This document shows positions 9,384-19,200 of a stretch of DNA of 64,000 bases, in pieces. The notes beneath the pieces were generated by a model. That model was given only the letters and a program-made list of their open reading frames with translations. It was not told the origin of the DNA and did not search any database. How positions within the stretch are numbered: position 1 is the stretch's first letter; each line of letters starts with the position of its first letter. Location: the NCBI RefSeq assembly GCF_008244685.1, contig NZ_VTFT01000001.1, forward strand, positions 2,583,248 through 2,647,247, given 5' to 3'. The DNA is from Luteimonas viscosa. GTDB lineage: Bacteria > Pseudomonadota > Gammaproteobacteria > Xanthomonadales > Xanthomonadaceae. A program made the position numbers and the translations under genes.

Positions 9384-10380
9384 GCCCATTCCCGAGCTGG
9401 GCGGAATCGATGCCCGCTCCCTGCCGGATCCGGTGCTCGCCTCCGATCTGCCGATCGTATTGCGCGGCCTGGTGTCGCACTGGCCGATCGTGCATGCCGC
9501 CCGGTCCGCCCATTCGGCGATCGATTACCTGAAAGGATTCGACCACGGCGCCATGCCGGTGGTGGCGACCGTCGCGCCGCCGGGCGAGTCCGGGCGCGTG
9601 TTCTACAACGCGGACTTCAGCGGTTTCAATTTCCGTCGCGAGCAGGTGCCCATGGGCGTGGCGCTGGAAACGCTGCGCAAGTACCTCGCGGACGAAGCCC
9701 CGCCTTCGATCTACGTCGCCTCGACCACGATCGACACGTTCCTGCCCGGCTTCCGCGGCGAGAACGACCTGGACTTCGGTTCGCGCGCGCCGCTGGCCAG
9801 CATCTGGATCGGCAACCGCAGCCGCATCGCCGCGCACCAGGATCTGCCGCAGAACCTCGCCTGCGTCGCCGCCGGACGCCGGAGGGTGACGCTGTTCCCG
9901 CCCGACCAGCTGGCCAACCTCTACATCGGGCCGATCGATTCGACGCCGGCCGGACAGGCCGTGAGCCTGGTGGATTTCGCCGCGCCCGATCTCGACAGGT
10001 TCCCGCGTTTCGCCGAGGCGATGCGCCATGCGCTGGTGGCGGAACTGGGTCCGGGCGATGCGGTCCTGATCCCGGGCATGTGGTGGCACCACGTCGAAGG
10101 GCTCGATCCGTTCAATGTGCTGGTGAACTACTGGTGGCGCGATGCGCCGGCGTGGATGGACACGCCGATGAACACGCTCATGTACGCGATCATGACCATC
10201 CGCGACCTGCCGCCGGCGCAGCGCGCGATCTGGCAAGAGGTGTTCCGGCATTACGTGTTCGAGCCGGGCGAGGCGACCGCGGACCACATCCCGCCCCATG
10301 CGCGCGGCGTGCTCGCGCCACTCGACGAGGCGCGCACGCGCGACCTGCGCGCGCGGCTGCTGCAACGGATCAACCGATGA
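9367..10380 (+). CDS. Cupin_8 (JmjC-like) protein, module 1
   Basis: A 337-residue cupin_8 protein of the FIH/JmjC-like Fe(II)/2-oxoglutarate oxygenase fold, predicted to be cytoplasmic. A plausible metal triad is visible: His157-x-Asp159 in AAHQDLPQN and His241 or His242 in MWWHHVEG. The family typically hydroxylates protein side chains, but no substrate is known for members in TonB-halogenase clusters. It overlaps the SapC gene by 17 bases, and its stop overlaps the halogenase start (ATGA). The three genes therefore form a tightly coupled operon. Its paralogue is at 20448-21470. Confidence 0.85.
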   Translation: MLPPARPIPELGGIDARSLPDPVLASDLPIVLRGLVSHWPIVHAARSAHSAIDYLKGFDHGAMPVVATVAPPGESGRVFYNADFSGFNFRREQVPMGVALETLRKYLADEAPPSIYVASTTIDTFLPGFRGENDLDFGSRAPLASIWIGNRSRIAAHQDLPQNLACVAAGRRRVTLFPPDQLANLYIGPIDSTPAGQAVSLVDFAAPDLDRFPRFAEAMRHALVAELGPGDAVLIPGMWWHHVEGLDPFNVLVNYWWRDAPAWMDTPMNTLMYAIMTIRDLPPAQRAIWQEVFRHYVFEPGEATADHIPPHARGVLAPLDEARTRDLRARLLQRINR

Positions 10381-11897
10381 GGACGACAGACGTGGATACT
10401 TCCGACGACGACCGCCCGCGCACGCCGGTCCGACGCGTGGTCATCGCCGGCGGTGGCACCGCCGGATGGATGGCGGCCGCGGGCATCTCGAAGCTGTTGG
10501 GCAAGACCCTGGAGATCATCCTGGTCGAATCCGAGGAAATCGGCACGGTGGGCGTGGGCGAGGCGACCATCCCGACGCTGGTGACCTTCCACCGCGCACT
10601 GGACATCGCCGAACAGGAGTTCATGTCGGCCGTGCAGGGCACGATCAAGCTCGGCATCTCGTTCGAGAACTGGCTCGAGCGCGGCCACCGGTACATCCAT
10701 TCCTTCGGCGTCAACGGCAAGGACCACTGGTCGGCCGGCTTCCAGCATTTCTGGCTGCGTGGACGCGCCGGAGGACTGGCGAGCGGCTACGAGGACTACT
10801 GCGTCGAACTGCAGGCCGCGCTGCAGGACCGGTTCGGCCACCTGCCCCGCAACGGGATCAACTACGCCTACCACATGGACGCGAGCCACTACGCGCGCTT
10901 CCTGCGCAGGTTCAGCGAAGCCAACGGGGTGAAGCGCGTCGAAGGCAAGATCGTCGAGGTCGGCGTCGGCGACGATGGCGACATCTGCAACCTGCGGCTG
11001 GAGGACGGCACGGACATCCGCGGCGATTTCTTCGTCGATTGCACCGGGTTCCGCGCGCTGCTCATCGGCAAGGCGCTCAATGTCGGCTACGAGGACTGGT
11101 CGCACTGGCTGTTCAACGACAGCGCACTGGCGACGCAGACCACGGCCGTCCGCGACGCGGTGCCCTACACGCGCGCGATCGCCGGCACCGCCGGCTGGCA
11201 GTGGCGGATCCCGCTGCAGCACCGCGTCGGCAACGGCATCGTCTACGCGAGCCGCTACATCACCGACGACGAGGCCCGGCACGAATTCCTGTCCAGCCTC
11301 GAAGGCGAGATCATCAAGGACCCATGGCCGGTCCGCTTCCGCCCCGGGCGACGGATGAAGTGCTGGCATCGCAACTGCGTCGCGCTCGGGCTGGCGGGCA
11401 GCTTCATCGAGCCGCTCGAGTCGACCACCATCCACCTGATCCAGCGCGGCATCATGCACCTGCTGCAGCTGTTCCCGCAGGTGGTCACGCCCGCCGCGAT
11501 CGCGCAGTACAACGCGCAACTGGCAGAGGAACTGGTGCACGTGCGCGATTTCGTGGTGATGCACTACCACCTCACCCACCGGCGCGACACGCCTTACTGG
11601 CGTGCGATCGCGCAGATGGACATCCCCGGCACGCTGCAGCATCGCATCGACCTGTTCCGCGAGACCGGCAGCGTCTTCCACGTGCCCGGCGAGCTCTTCG
11701 GCGCGAATTCCTGGATCCAGGTGATGATGGGCCAGGGGGTCATGCCGGAGCGCTACCATCCGACCGCCGATGCGATGAGCGAGGACGGACTCGGACGCTT
11801 TCTCGACGACATCCGCACGAACGTGCTGTCGACCGCGGGGACGCTGCCGCCGCACATGGACTACATGCGCAGCTACGCGCCGGCCGGCAAGCCCTGA
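10377..11897 (+). CDS. Flavin-dependent tryptophan halogenase-family protein, module 1
   Basis: A 506-residue PrnA-type flavin-dependent halogenase. The FAD-binding GGGTAGW is at residues 25-31. Lys91 in GTIKLGISFENW aligns with the catalytic Lys79 of PrnA. The signature WxWxIP is intact (WQWRIP), and FIEPLEST carries the second catalytic residue (Glu). All hallmarks of a working halogenase are therefore present. Related clustered enzymes such as BrvH act in vitro on free indole, but the natural substrate is unknown. A separate flavin reductase would be needed and none is nearby. The start at 10377 overlaps the cupin stop (ATGA). The association with a sugar-type TonB receptor suggests a role in uptake or sensing, which is inference. 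Confidence 0.9.
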   Translation: MRTTDVDTSDDDRPRTPVRRVVIAGGGTAGWMAAAGISKLLGKTLEIILVESEEIGTVGVGEATIPTLVTFHRALDIAEQEFMSAVQGTIKLGISFENWLERGHRYIHSFGVNGKDHWSAGFQHFWLRGRAGGLASGYEDYCVELQAALQDRFGHLPRNGINYAYHMDASHYARFLRRFSEANGVKRVEGKIVEVGVGDDGDICNLRLEDGTDIRGDFFVDCTGFRALLIGKALNVGYEDWSHWLFNDSALATQTTAVRDAVPYTRAIAGTAGWQWRIPLQHRVGNGIVYASRYITDDEARHEFLSSLEGEIIKDPWPVRFRPGRRMKCWHRNCVALGLAGSFIEPLESTTIHLIQRGIMHLLQLFPQVVTPAAIAQYNAQLAEELVHVRDFVVMHYHLTHRRDTPYWRAIAQMDIPGTLQHRIDLFRETGSVFHVPGELFGANSWIQVMMGQGVMPERYHPTADAMSEDGLGRFLDDIRTNVLSTAGTLPPHMDYMRSYAPAGKP

Positions 11898-11930
11898 ATC
11901 GGCCCGCTGCGCTACCGCATCGGGGGGCGG

Positions 11931-13169
11931 TCAGGGCTGCCGCAGACGACCCGCGGGGTCGGCCGCATCGGTGCGCAAGGCACCCGGCGTCCGCAGCTTC
12001 GGCGTCACCATCGGGATCGTCAGCATCGTGCTGGCCACCGCCATCAGCAGCAGCGCGGTGAAGGTCTCGCTGGTGATGATCCGCTTGTCGAGCAGGATGT
12101 TGGCGAAGATGATCATGATCAGGGCCTTGGTCTGCAGCAGCCAGCCGATGATCGAGGCTTCGCCTGGCCTCCACCCGAGCAGGCGGCCGGCGATGCGCAC
12201 GCCGAGCAGTTTGCCGGCGACGGATGCGACCAGCAGCGCGGCGGCGGCGAAAAACACCGCACTGCCGCCCACGTCCCACGAGGTGCGCAGCCCGGTGCTG
12301 AGGAAGAACACCGGCATGACCACCAGCAGTACATGGTGGCGCAGCAGGTCCATGGCCTCCTGCTCGAACCATTCCGCGTCCATCACCACGCCGGCCAGGA
12401 ACGCGCCGACCATGAAGTGCAGGCCGGCCCAGTCCGCGCCGAATGCGCAGATCGCCAGCCAGACCAGCATCACGTACCAGCGGTCGCGCATGGGGACGGC
12501 GCGCATCAGCTTGCGGAAGACGATGCAGGCCAGGCCGAACGCGACGAGGAACGCCACCTGCCGGCCGATCCGTTCCCAGTCCATCAGCACCAGGGCCAGC
12601 ACGCCCCAGATCGCGATGTCGTCGAGGCTGGCGTAGCGCAGGATGCGCTGGCCCATCGGCGCGCGCAGGATCTCGAGCTTCTCCATGAACAGGATCAGGA
12701 TCGGCAGCGCGGTCACCGCGCAGGCCATGCCCACGCCGACCACGAACTGCCACGGCAGGCCTTGGCTGCCGATCCAGCCGTCGAAGCCCAGCATGCCCAT
12801 CGCCACCACGGCGCCGGCCGCCAGCGGCAGGCCCAGCGCGAGCCCGGCGGTCACGCCTGTCTCGCGGCGGTTGTGCCAGGCCTTGCGCACGTCCAGCTCG
12901 ATGCCGGCGATCATGACGAACAGCATCACCGCCCACCACGCGATGCCGTTGAGCGCGGTGATGACATCCGCAGTGAACACGGTGGCGTGGAACTCAGGCA
13001 CCGCCTTGCCCAGCACGCCGGGCCCGAGCAGGATGCCGGCGATGATCTGCACCACCACCAGCGGTGCCCAGTAGTCCGTGCGGCACACGCGCCACACCGC
13101 GTAAGGCACGGCGAAGATGATCGCCATCGCGATCAGGAACAGTTCGGTGGTCGTGATCGCGTGGGGCAC
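11931..13169 (-). CDS. CPA2-type cation:proton antiporter
   Basis: A 412-residue inner-membrane protein with about 11-12 hydrophobic segments. It matches the Na+/H+ exchanger (KefB-like) membrane domain without a cytoplasmic TrkA_N domain. Family-like segments include GILLGPGVLG near residue 45-55 and FMVGAFLAGVVMD near 260. The likely start is GTG at 13169 (protein begins PHAITTTEL). It lies 25 bases after the FucP-like permease stop on the same strand, so the two are probably cotranscribed and share the LacI-type operator at 14798. It may supply ion-gradient balance for sugar:proton symport. The link to sugar metabolism is inferred only from position. Confidence 0.85.
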   Translation of the reverse strand: MPHAITTTELFLIAMAIIFAVPYAVWRVCRTDYWAPLVVVQIIAGILLGPGVLGKAVPEFHATVFTADVITALNGIAWWAVMLFVMIAGIELDVRKAWHNRRETGVTAGLALGLPLAAGAVVAMGMLGFDGWIGSQGLPWQFVVGVGMACAVTALPILILFMEKLEILRAPMGQRILRYASLDDIAIWGVLALVLMDWERIGRQVAFLVAFGLACIVFRKLMRAVPMRDRWYVMLVWLAICAFGADWAGLHFMVGAFLAGVVMDAEWFEQEAMDLLRHHVLLVVMPVFFLSTGLRTSWDVGGSAVFFAAAALLVASVAGKLLGVRIAGRLLGWRPGEASIIGWLLQTKALIMIIFANILLDKRIITSETFTALLLMAVASTMLTIPMVTPKLRTPGALRTDAADPAGRLRQP

Positions 13170-13194
13170 GTGCCTGGCGGGGAGCTGACCGGCG

Positions 13195-14643
13195 TCAGTG
13201 TCCTCCCTGCGCCGTCAGCCTGTCGAGGTCGATGCCCTGCCTGCGCAGGATCCCGGGTGCGCGCGCCGCGTAGAACGCGAGGTAGGCGAAGCACACCACT
13301 CCGACCACGAAACTCATGTGGATGCTGGTCACGTCGGCCAGCCAGCCCTGCAGCCAGCTGACGATACCGCCGCCCATGATCATCATGATCAGCAGGCTGC
13401 TGCCCTGGTTGGTGTTGCGTCCCAGGCCGGTGATCGCCAGGGCGAAGATGCACGGCCACATCGTGCTGCAGAACAGGCCGACGCTGATGAAGGCGACGAT
13501 GCTGGCCTTGCCGCTGGTGAACATGCCGATCAGCAGCGCGGCGATGCCGCACAGCGAGAAGATCAGCAGCATGCGCGCGGGGTTGCCGCGGCTGGCGAAG
13601 GTGGCGCCGATCATCAGCACGATCACCAGCGCGTAGCCCAGGAACTGGGTGATCTCGTGGCGGGCGATCGCGTTCACCGCCAGGAACACCCCGAACGCGA
13701 CGTAGGGCAGCAGCACCGTGAGCATGCGTCGTGCGTTCATGCCGACCTCGAACGCGCCGGCGGCGCCGGCCCAGCGGCCGATCATCAGGCTGGCCCAGTA
13801 CAGCGACACGTACGGCGCGAGCTGCGAAGTGGGAATGCCCAGATCTTCCTCGAGGTACGCGGGCAGGTTGGCGATGGTGGAGACCTCGACGCCCACGTAG
13901 ACGAAGATCGCGACCATGCCCAGCACCAGCTGCGGATAGGCGAACGCGGACTTCTTGTGGACCAGCTTGTCCGCATCCTCGGCCTCGTCCTCGGCCAGCG
14001 CGTCGAGGTCGATGTGGTTGGGCACCGGCGAGAACTTCAGGAACACCGCCACCAGCACGAACGCCGCGCCCAGCACCAGGTAGGGCGTCTTGACGCTCTC
14101 GATGCTGGCCTCGGTGCCGCCCGCCATCACGCTGCCGAAGATCGCGAAGCTGACCAGCAGCGGGCCGATGGTGGTGCCGAAGTTGTTGACGCCGCCGGCC
14201 AGCGTCAAGCGCTGCGCGCCGGTGGCCGGGTTGCCCATCACGATCGCCAGCGGGTTGGCGGCGATCTGCTGCAGCGAGAAGCCAAGGCCGACGATGAACA
14301 GGCCCGACAGCATCAGCCCGAACGAGCCCGCGTTCGCGGCCGGGTAGAACAGCAGCGAGCCCATCGCCGAGATCAGCAGGCCCAGGCAGATGCCGTTCTT
14401 GTAGCCGATGCGGTTGAGCACGTCGGCGCCGATCAGGCGCGAGGTGAAGAAGTAGACCAGCGAGCCGACGGTATAGGCGACGTAGAACGCCAGCGCCACG
14501 TACATGCTCTGCTGCTGCGACAGGTGGAACGCGTTCTTGAAGACCGGGATCAGGATGTCGTTGCTGGCGGCGACGAAGCCCCAGAAGAAGAACACGGTGA
14601 CCAGCACAGCGAACTGGGACCAGCGGGTCTGGTGGGTGGTCAT
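13195..14643 (-). CDS. FucP-like sugar MFS transporter
   Basis: A 482-residue inner-membrane permease with 12 predicted transmembrane segments, of the fucose:H+ symporter (FHS) family within the MFS. It shows the family sequence GGVNNFGTTIGP near residue 160, the opening FFFWGFVAASNDIL and a conserved RNTNQGSSLL in the C-half. FHS members import fucose, glucose, galactose or related monosaccharides. A perfect TGACAACGTTGTCA operator overlaps its -35 about 155 bases upstream, which ties it to the GH3 glucosidase and TonB receptor 1. Glucose released by the GH3 enzyme is a reasonable cargo, but the sequence alone does not prove the substrate. Confidence 0.9.
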   Translation of the reverse strand: MTTHQTRWSQFAVLVTVFFFWGFVAASNDILIPVFKNAFHLSQQQSMYVALAFYVAYTVGSLVYFFTSRLIGADVLNRIGYKNGICLGLLISAMGSLLFYPAANAGSFGLMLSGLFIVGLGFSLQQIAANPLAIVMGNPATGAQRLTLAGGVNNFGTTIGPLLVSFAIFGSVMAGGTEASIESVKTPYLVLGAAFVLVAVFLKFSPVPNHIDLDALAEDEAEDADKLVHKKSAFAYPQLVLGMVAIFVYVGVEVSTIANLPAYLEEDLGIPTSQLAPYVSLYWASLMIGRWAGAAGAFEVGMNARRMLTVLLPYVAFGVFLAVNAIARHEITQFLGYALVIVLMIGATFASRGNPARMLLIFSLCGIAALLIGMFTSGKASIVAFISVGLFCSTMWPCIFALAITGLGRNTNQGSSLLIMMIMGGGIVSWLQGWLADVTSIHMSFVVGVVCFAYLAFYAARAPGILRRQGIDLDRLTAQGGH

Positions 14644-14797
14644 GGGGCCTGCCGTTGGAAGGGGAATCCGGGGAACAAGTGGCGGCGGCCGGAATCCCCC
14701 CGACCGCCGCCGGCGCCGCGTGGACGGCGTCCTGCGACGCGCCTCTCCTCGCGTCGCGGCGCCGTGCCCCGGTGCACGGAAGCTTGTACAGGGCTCG

Positions 14798-14811
14798 TGA
14801 CAACGTTGTCA
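14798..14811. promoter_or_regulatory. Perfect LacI-type operator before the sugar permease
   Basis: TGACAACGTTGTCA is a perfect 14-bp palindrome. Read on the minus strand it overlaps TTGACA (-35). A GTACAA hexamer sits 17 bases downstream as a possible -10 for the FucP-like gene. The same operator/-35 overlap is seen at 5425-5438. The 351-base gap (14644-14994) holds nothing else that I can support. Confidence 0.82.
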
Positions 14812-14994
14812 AATTTTCATGCGCATCTGGCCATGCGAGCGCCCAACGCATTGAGTCGGCGGGCTTTTGTGTGCGTTGCAACAACGGTCGCGCGCCACGC
14901 CGGCGCGCAGCGCTGCGGGGTCCTCGGGCGCCCCGGCTTGGCAGTCCGCCGGCGCATCGCTACCCTCCGCGCTCCTGTCTCCACAGCGACCCCG

Positions 14995-15645
14995 ATGCCG
15001 ACTTCCAACCCCACCCCGCGCCTGCCGCCGCTCGCCTACGTGATCTTCGGCTCGCGCTGGCTGCAGTTGCCGCTGTATCTCGGGCTGATCGTGGCGCAAT
15101 GCGTGTACGTGTTCCTGTTCATCAAGGAACTGACGCACCTGGTGACCGACGCCAACACCCTGACCGAGCAGGGGATCATGCTGCTGGTCCTGGGGCTGAT
15201 CGACGTGGTGATGATCTCCAACCTGCTGGTGATGGTGATCGTCGGCGGCTACGAGACCTTCGTCTCGCGCCTGGGCCTGCAGAACCACCCCGACCAGCCC
15301 GAGTGGCTGAGCCACGTCAACGCCAGCGTGCTCAAGGTCAAGCTGGCGATGGCGATCATCGGCATCTCCTCGATCCACCTGCTCAAGACCTTCATCGCCG
15401 CCGGAGAAGTCGGTTTGCCGGTGTGCGGAAGCGCGGAGTACATCGCCGCCCTGGTCACCCACGCCGGCGCGGTCGCCGATGGCCTGGCGCTGGACGCGCC
15501 GGTCTGCACCAAGGTGACCTCGGCGGGGGTGATGTGGCAGTCGATCATCCATGGCGCCTTCATCCTGTCGGCGATCGGCATCGCTTACACGGACAAGCTG
15601 ATGACCGGCAGCACCGCCCGGCGCGAACACGCGGGCGGGCACTGA
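14995..15645 (+). CDS. YqhA family (UPF0114) membrane protein
   Basis: A 216-residue integral inner-membrane protein matching the YqhA/TIGR00645 family. It has the conserved FGSRWLQLPLYLGL near the N-terminus, DVVMISNLLVMVIVGGYE in the middle, LKVKLAMAIIGISSIHLL and a final segment containing IHGAFILSAIGIA. It has about four transmembrane helices. The function of the family is unknown. The ATG at 14995 starts directly before the conserved region. It reads divergently from the sugar permease and stands alone. Confidence 0.88.
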   Translation: MPTSNPTPRLPPLAYVIFGSRWLQLPLYLGLIVAQCVYVFLFIKELTHLVTDANTLTEQGIMLLVLGLIDVVMISNLLVMVIVGGYETFVSRLGLQNHPDQPEWLSHVNASVLKVKLAMAIIGISSIHLLKTFIAAGEVGLPVCGSAEYIAALVTHAGAVADGLALDAPVCTKVTSAGVMWQSIIHGAFILSAIGIAYTDKLMTGSTARREHAGGH

Positions 15646-16291
15646 GTCCGGCGCGGGTCGGCCCGCGCGTCGGCAGCCCGGGCACGGCCTGCGGCTCCCC
15701 TACCCGGAAATGTCTGCTGGGCGCCCGTCGCCCGGCGTTTCACCTTGGGCGCCACACGTTCCACGCCTGGCCGTTGCCTGCGCTCGAGCGGGATTTCGCC
15801 ACGGATTTGCTGCGCATTCCGCGTGGTACTGCGGCGGTTTCCGAGGCAACGATCGCGCCACCACGCGCCTGCGGGCACGTTGCTGCACCGCAAAGTGACA
15901 CTCCGCATAACGACATGTTATCAATTCGGCGCGCTGATGTTAGCGCTAACAAAAACTAGAGCAGCAAGGACGCGTACCGCTCGCGTGAAACACCAGGGTT
16001 CTGCAGCCCGCCAGGGGTGGCCGATGCGCCGTTTCCAGGTCGGGGTACGGGGCCCGATGCGAGCCGGTTGCAATTTGGTTGAGTCACGGAGCCGCCCGGC
16101 GCCGTGGTCGCCCGGAGGAAGGCGGTATCGAAGTGATTCCTACTGAAGTCATGAATAACGGGGAGGGCAGTCGGATGAAGTTGCACAGATTCTTGAAGTC
16201 CCGCACTGGCGCGGGTGGCGGGCAGAGCCCGTTGCCGGACGCTGGCGACATGCTTTTCTTCGCTCACATCCAGTGCTGAGGACATAATTCC
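15646..16291. other. Long leader and regulatory region of receptor 2
   Basis: A 646-base stretch without a supported gene. The left half shows nothing that I recognise. A perfect palindrome at 15938-15951 lies 340 bases before the receptor start, implying either a long untranslated leader or an unseen nearer promoter. A reading frame at 16079-16279 lacks convincing coding features. Confidence 0.55.
15938..15951. promoter_or_regulatory. LacI/XylR-type operator before receptor 2
   Basis: TGTTAGCGCTAACA is a perfect 14-bp palindrome with the central CG step typical of LacI-family sites. It differs by one base from the xyl-box I recall for Xanthomonas XylR (TGGTAGCGCTAACA). It is clearly unlike the TGACAACGTTGTCA sites of module 1, so a different LacI-family regulator, not encoded in this window, probably acts here. 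Confidence 0.7.
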
Positions 16292-19200
16292 ATGAACCAC
16301 AAGTTGAAAGGTTTGAAGTCGAAGGCGATGTTCACCTTCGTCGGCGGCATGCTGGTCATCAATCCGGCATTCGCGCAGGATCCTGCGCCGCAACAACCCG
16401 CAGCACAGCAGGCGCAGACGACCACGGACGACGCCTCGACGCTCGACACGGTCATCGTCACCGGCCTGCGCAACAGCCTCGAAAACTCGATGAACATCAA
16501 GCGCGACACCCCCGGGGTGGTCGACGCGATCAGCGCCGAGGACATCGGCAAGTTCCCGGACACCAACCTCGCCGAATCGCTGCAGCGCATCACCGGCATC
16601 TCGATCGAGCGCCGCGACGGCGAAGGCGCCCAGGTCACCGCGCGTGGCTTCGGCCCGGGCTACAACCTGGTCACCCTCAACGGCCGCCAGATCCCGGGTG
16701 CCGATGGTTTCAGCAGCGGCGGGCTTGAGATCGGCGGCGTCGGTTCCGGTACCCGTGGCTTCAACTTCGCCCAGCTGGCCTCCGAGGCCGTCAGCGGCGT
16801 GACCGTGTACAAGACCGGCCGTGCGAGCCAGCCCAGCGGCGGCATCGGCGCCACAATCGACATCCTCACCTCGCGTCCCTTCAACTACCCGGGCGGCGAG
16901 ATCATCGCCAGTGGCGGGATCAAGGGGGTGTCCGACGATTCGCAGGTCCTCGACAGCGACATCACCCCCGAAGTCTCGGGCATCTTCAGCTACGCAAACC
17001 CGGACAAGACCTGGGGCGTGAGCGTGAATGCCAGCTACCAGGAGCGTCACGGCGGCTCGGTCCAGGCCACCCAGAACGGCTGGAACGTGGCCCGCTGGAC
17101 CGGTTCGGACAGCCGCTTCCGCCCGGACGCGGTGATCGAGAACGCGCCGACGGTCGGCCAGCTGTACTCCATGCCGAACGACGTGCGATACGCATACCAG
17201 GACTTCGAGCGCGAGCGCACCAACGCCCAGGCGGTGCTGCAGTTCGCCCCGACCGATGCGGTGGTCTTCACCCTGGACTACACCCACTCGAGCAACGAGA
17301 TCGCCCAGAATCGTGGCGAGCAGACCATGTGGCTGCAGAACAGCCTGACCCACGTGACCTACGACGGCAACCCGGATGTGGCGACCCCGGTCTACATCCG
17401 TGACCTTGCCGGCGGCGGCAAGGACTTCGGCTTCGAGCAGCAGCGCGACGAGCAGAAGTTCGAGCTCGACTCGATCGGCCTGAACGTGCGCTGGGACGTC
17501 ACCGACCGCTTCTCGCTGAACTTCGACGGCCACAGCACCAAGAACAATAGCCGTCCGAACGACCCGATCACCGGGGGCAGCTCCACCGCATTCAGCTTCG
17601 GTGGCTTCGCCCCGGATCCGAGCACCAACAACTGGACCCAGGAATACGAGTTCAACAACGGCCTGCCGATCGCGTGGCGCACGCTGTACCCGACCACCGC
17701 GGACGCGCTGGCCGGAACCAACGGCGTGATCAATCCGGATTTCCCCCCGGAGCAGTTCGGCAGCCAGATCCTGCGCATCTGGTCGACCCGCCAGGACAGC
17801 GAGATCAAGCAGGGCCGCATCGACGGTGAGTTCGCGTTCGACAATGGCCGCTTCCGGTTCGGCGTCGACTCCAGCGATACCAGGATGCGCCGCCTGAACG
17901 TCGACGGCCATGCGCACCTGATGACCCTGGGTGACTGGGGTTCGGTCGACCGCGGCCAGATCGCCAGCCTCGCTTCGCTGCTGAGCCAGTTCAGCATCAC
18001 CGACCAGTTCGACGACTTCGACGTCGGTCAGGCCGCCTCGAACGTGTGGATCGGCAACGCCAGCGAGATGGCCGTGTGGGCCGAAGGCCTGTGCGCCAGC
18101 GGTACCGAGCCCGAGGCCTGGGCGGCCAACAACCGTTGCGACAACATCTCGTCCCAGGTCCGTACCGTCTATGACGCTGACAACCAGGTCCAGGAGAAGA
18201 CCCGCTCGGTGTACATCCAGTGGGAGCAGGACGGCATGCTTGGCGACTTCCCGACCTACACGGTTGCCGGCCTGCGGTACGAGAAGACCGACCTGACGTC
18301 GACCTCGACCATCCAGGTGCCGGGTAGCATCGCGTGGCTGTCGAACAACGACTTCCAGGTGCGGACCTCGCCCGAATCCATGCCGTTCAGCGAGACCAAC
18401 AGCTACAGCTACCTGCTGCCGAACCTCGACTTCAGCATCGACTTCACTTCCGAGCTGAAGGGTCGTGCGTCGTTCAGCAAGACCATCGCCCGCGCGCCGT
18501 ACGGCAACCTGTATGCCGGCCCGACCGCAGGGGGCCCGAGCGGTTCGACCCTCTACGGCGAGCAGTTCCGCGCCACGGGCACCGCCCAGAACCCGTCGCT
18601 GCTGCCGCTCGAGTCCGACAACCTGGACTTCGGCATGGAGTGGTACTTCGCTCCGGCCAGCTTCATCGGCGTGACGTACTGGAACAAGCGCGTCACGAAC
18701 TTCATCGGCAACACCGTGGTGCGCGAGAACCTGTACGACCTGTACGACCCGACCACCGGTGCGGACGCGCAGGCGGCCAATGAGTTCCTGGCCAGCGCGC
18801 AATGCGCTGCGCAGGTGACTGCGGCGGGTGGCGACCCGGCCGAGGGTTGCGCCCAGAACTACACCACCCTGTTCGCTGCCACCGCGCTGCTCCGTTACGC
18901 CGGCGAGACCGGCGGCCTGGCGGCGTACGACGGTTCCAACGCGCAGTCGCTTGCGCTCGAGGCCCAGTACGACATCATCGGCGATGCCGCCCTTGGCGAC
19001 CCGGAGTACATGTTCGACGTCAATCGCCCGGTCAACCAGCGTGCGGCCAAGCTGCGCGGCTGGGAAATCGGCGGACAGTACTTCTTCGGCGACACTGGCT
19101 TCGGCGTCCAGGCCAACTACACCATTGTGAAGGGTGACGTGGCCGTGGACCGTGCCGCCGATCCGGGTACGGACGTGTTTGCCCTGACCGGCCTGAGCGA

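Noticed and set aside
16079..16279. Small frame of 66 codons in the leader of receptor 2
   Set aside because: No ribosome site, signal or similarity that I recognise; it sits in a long regulatory leader and may be chance.
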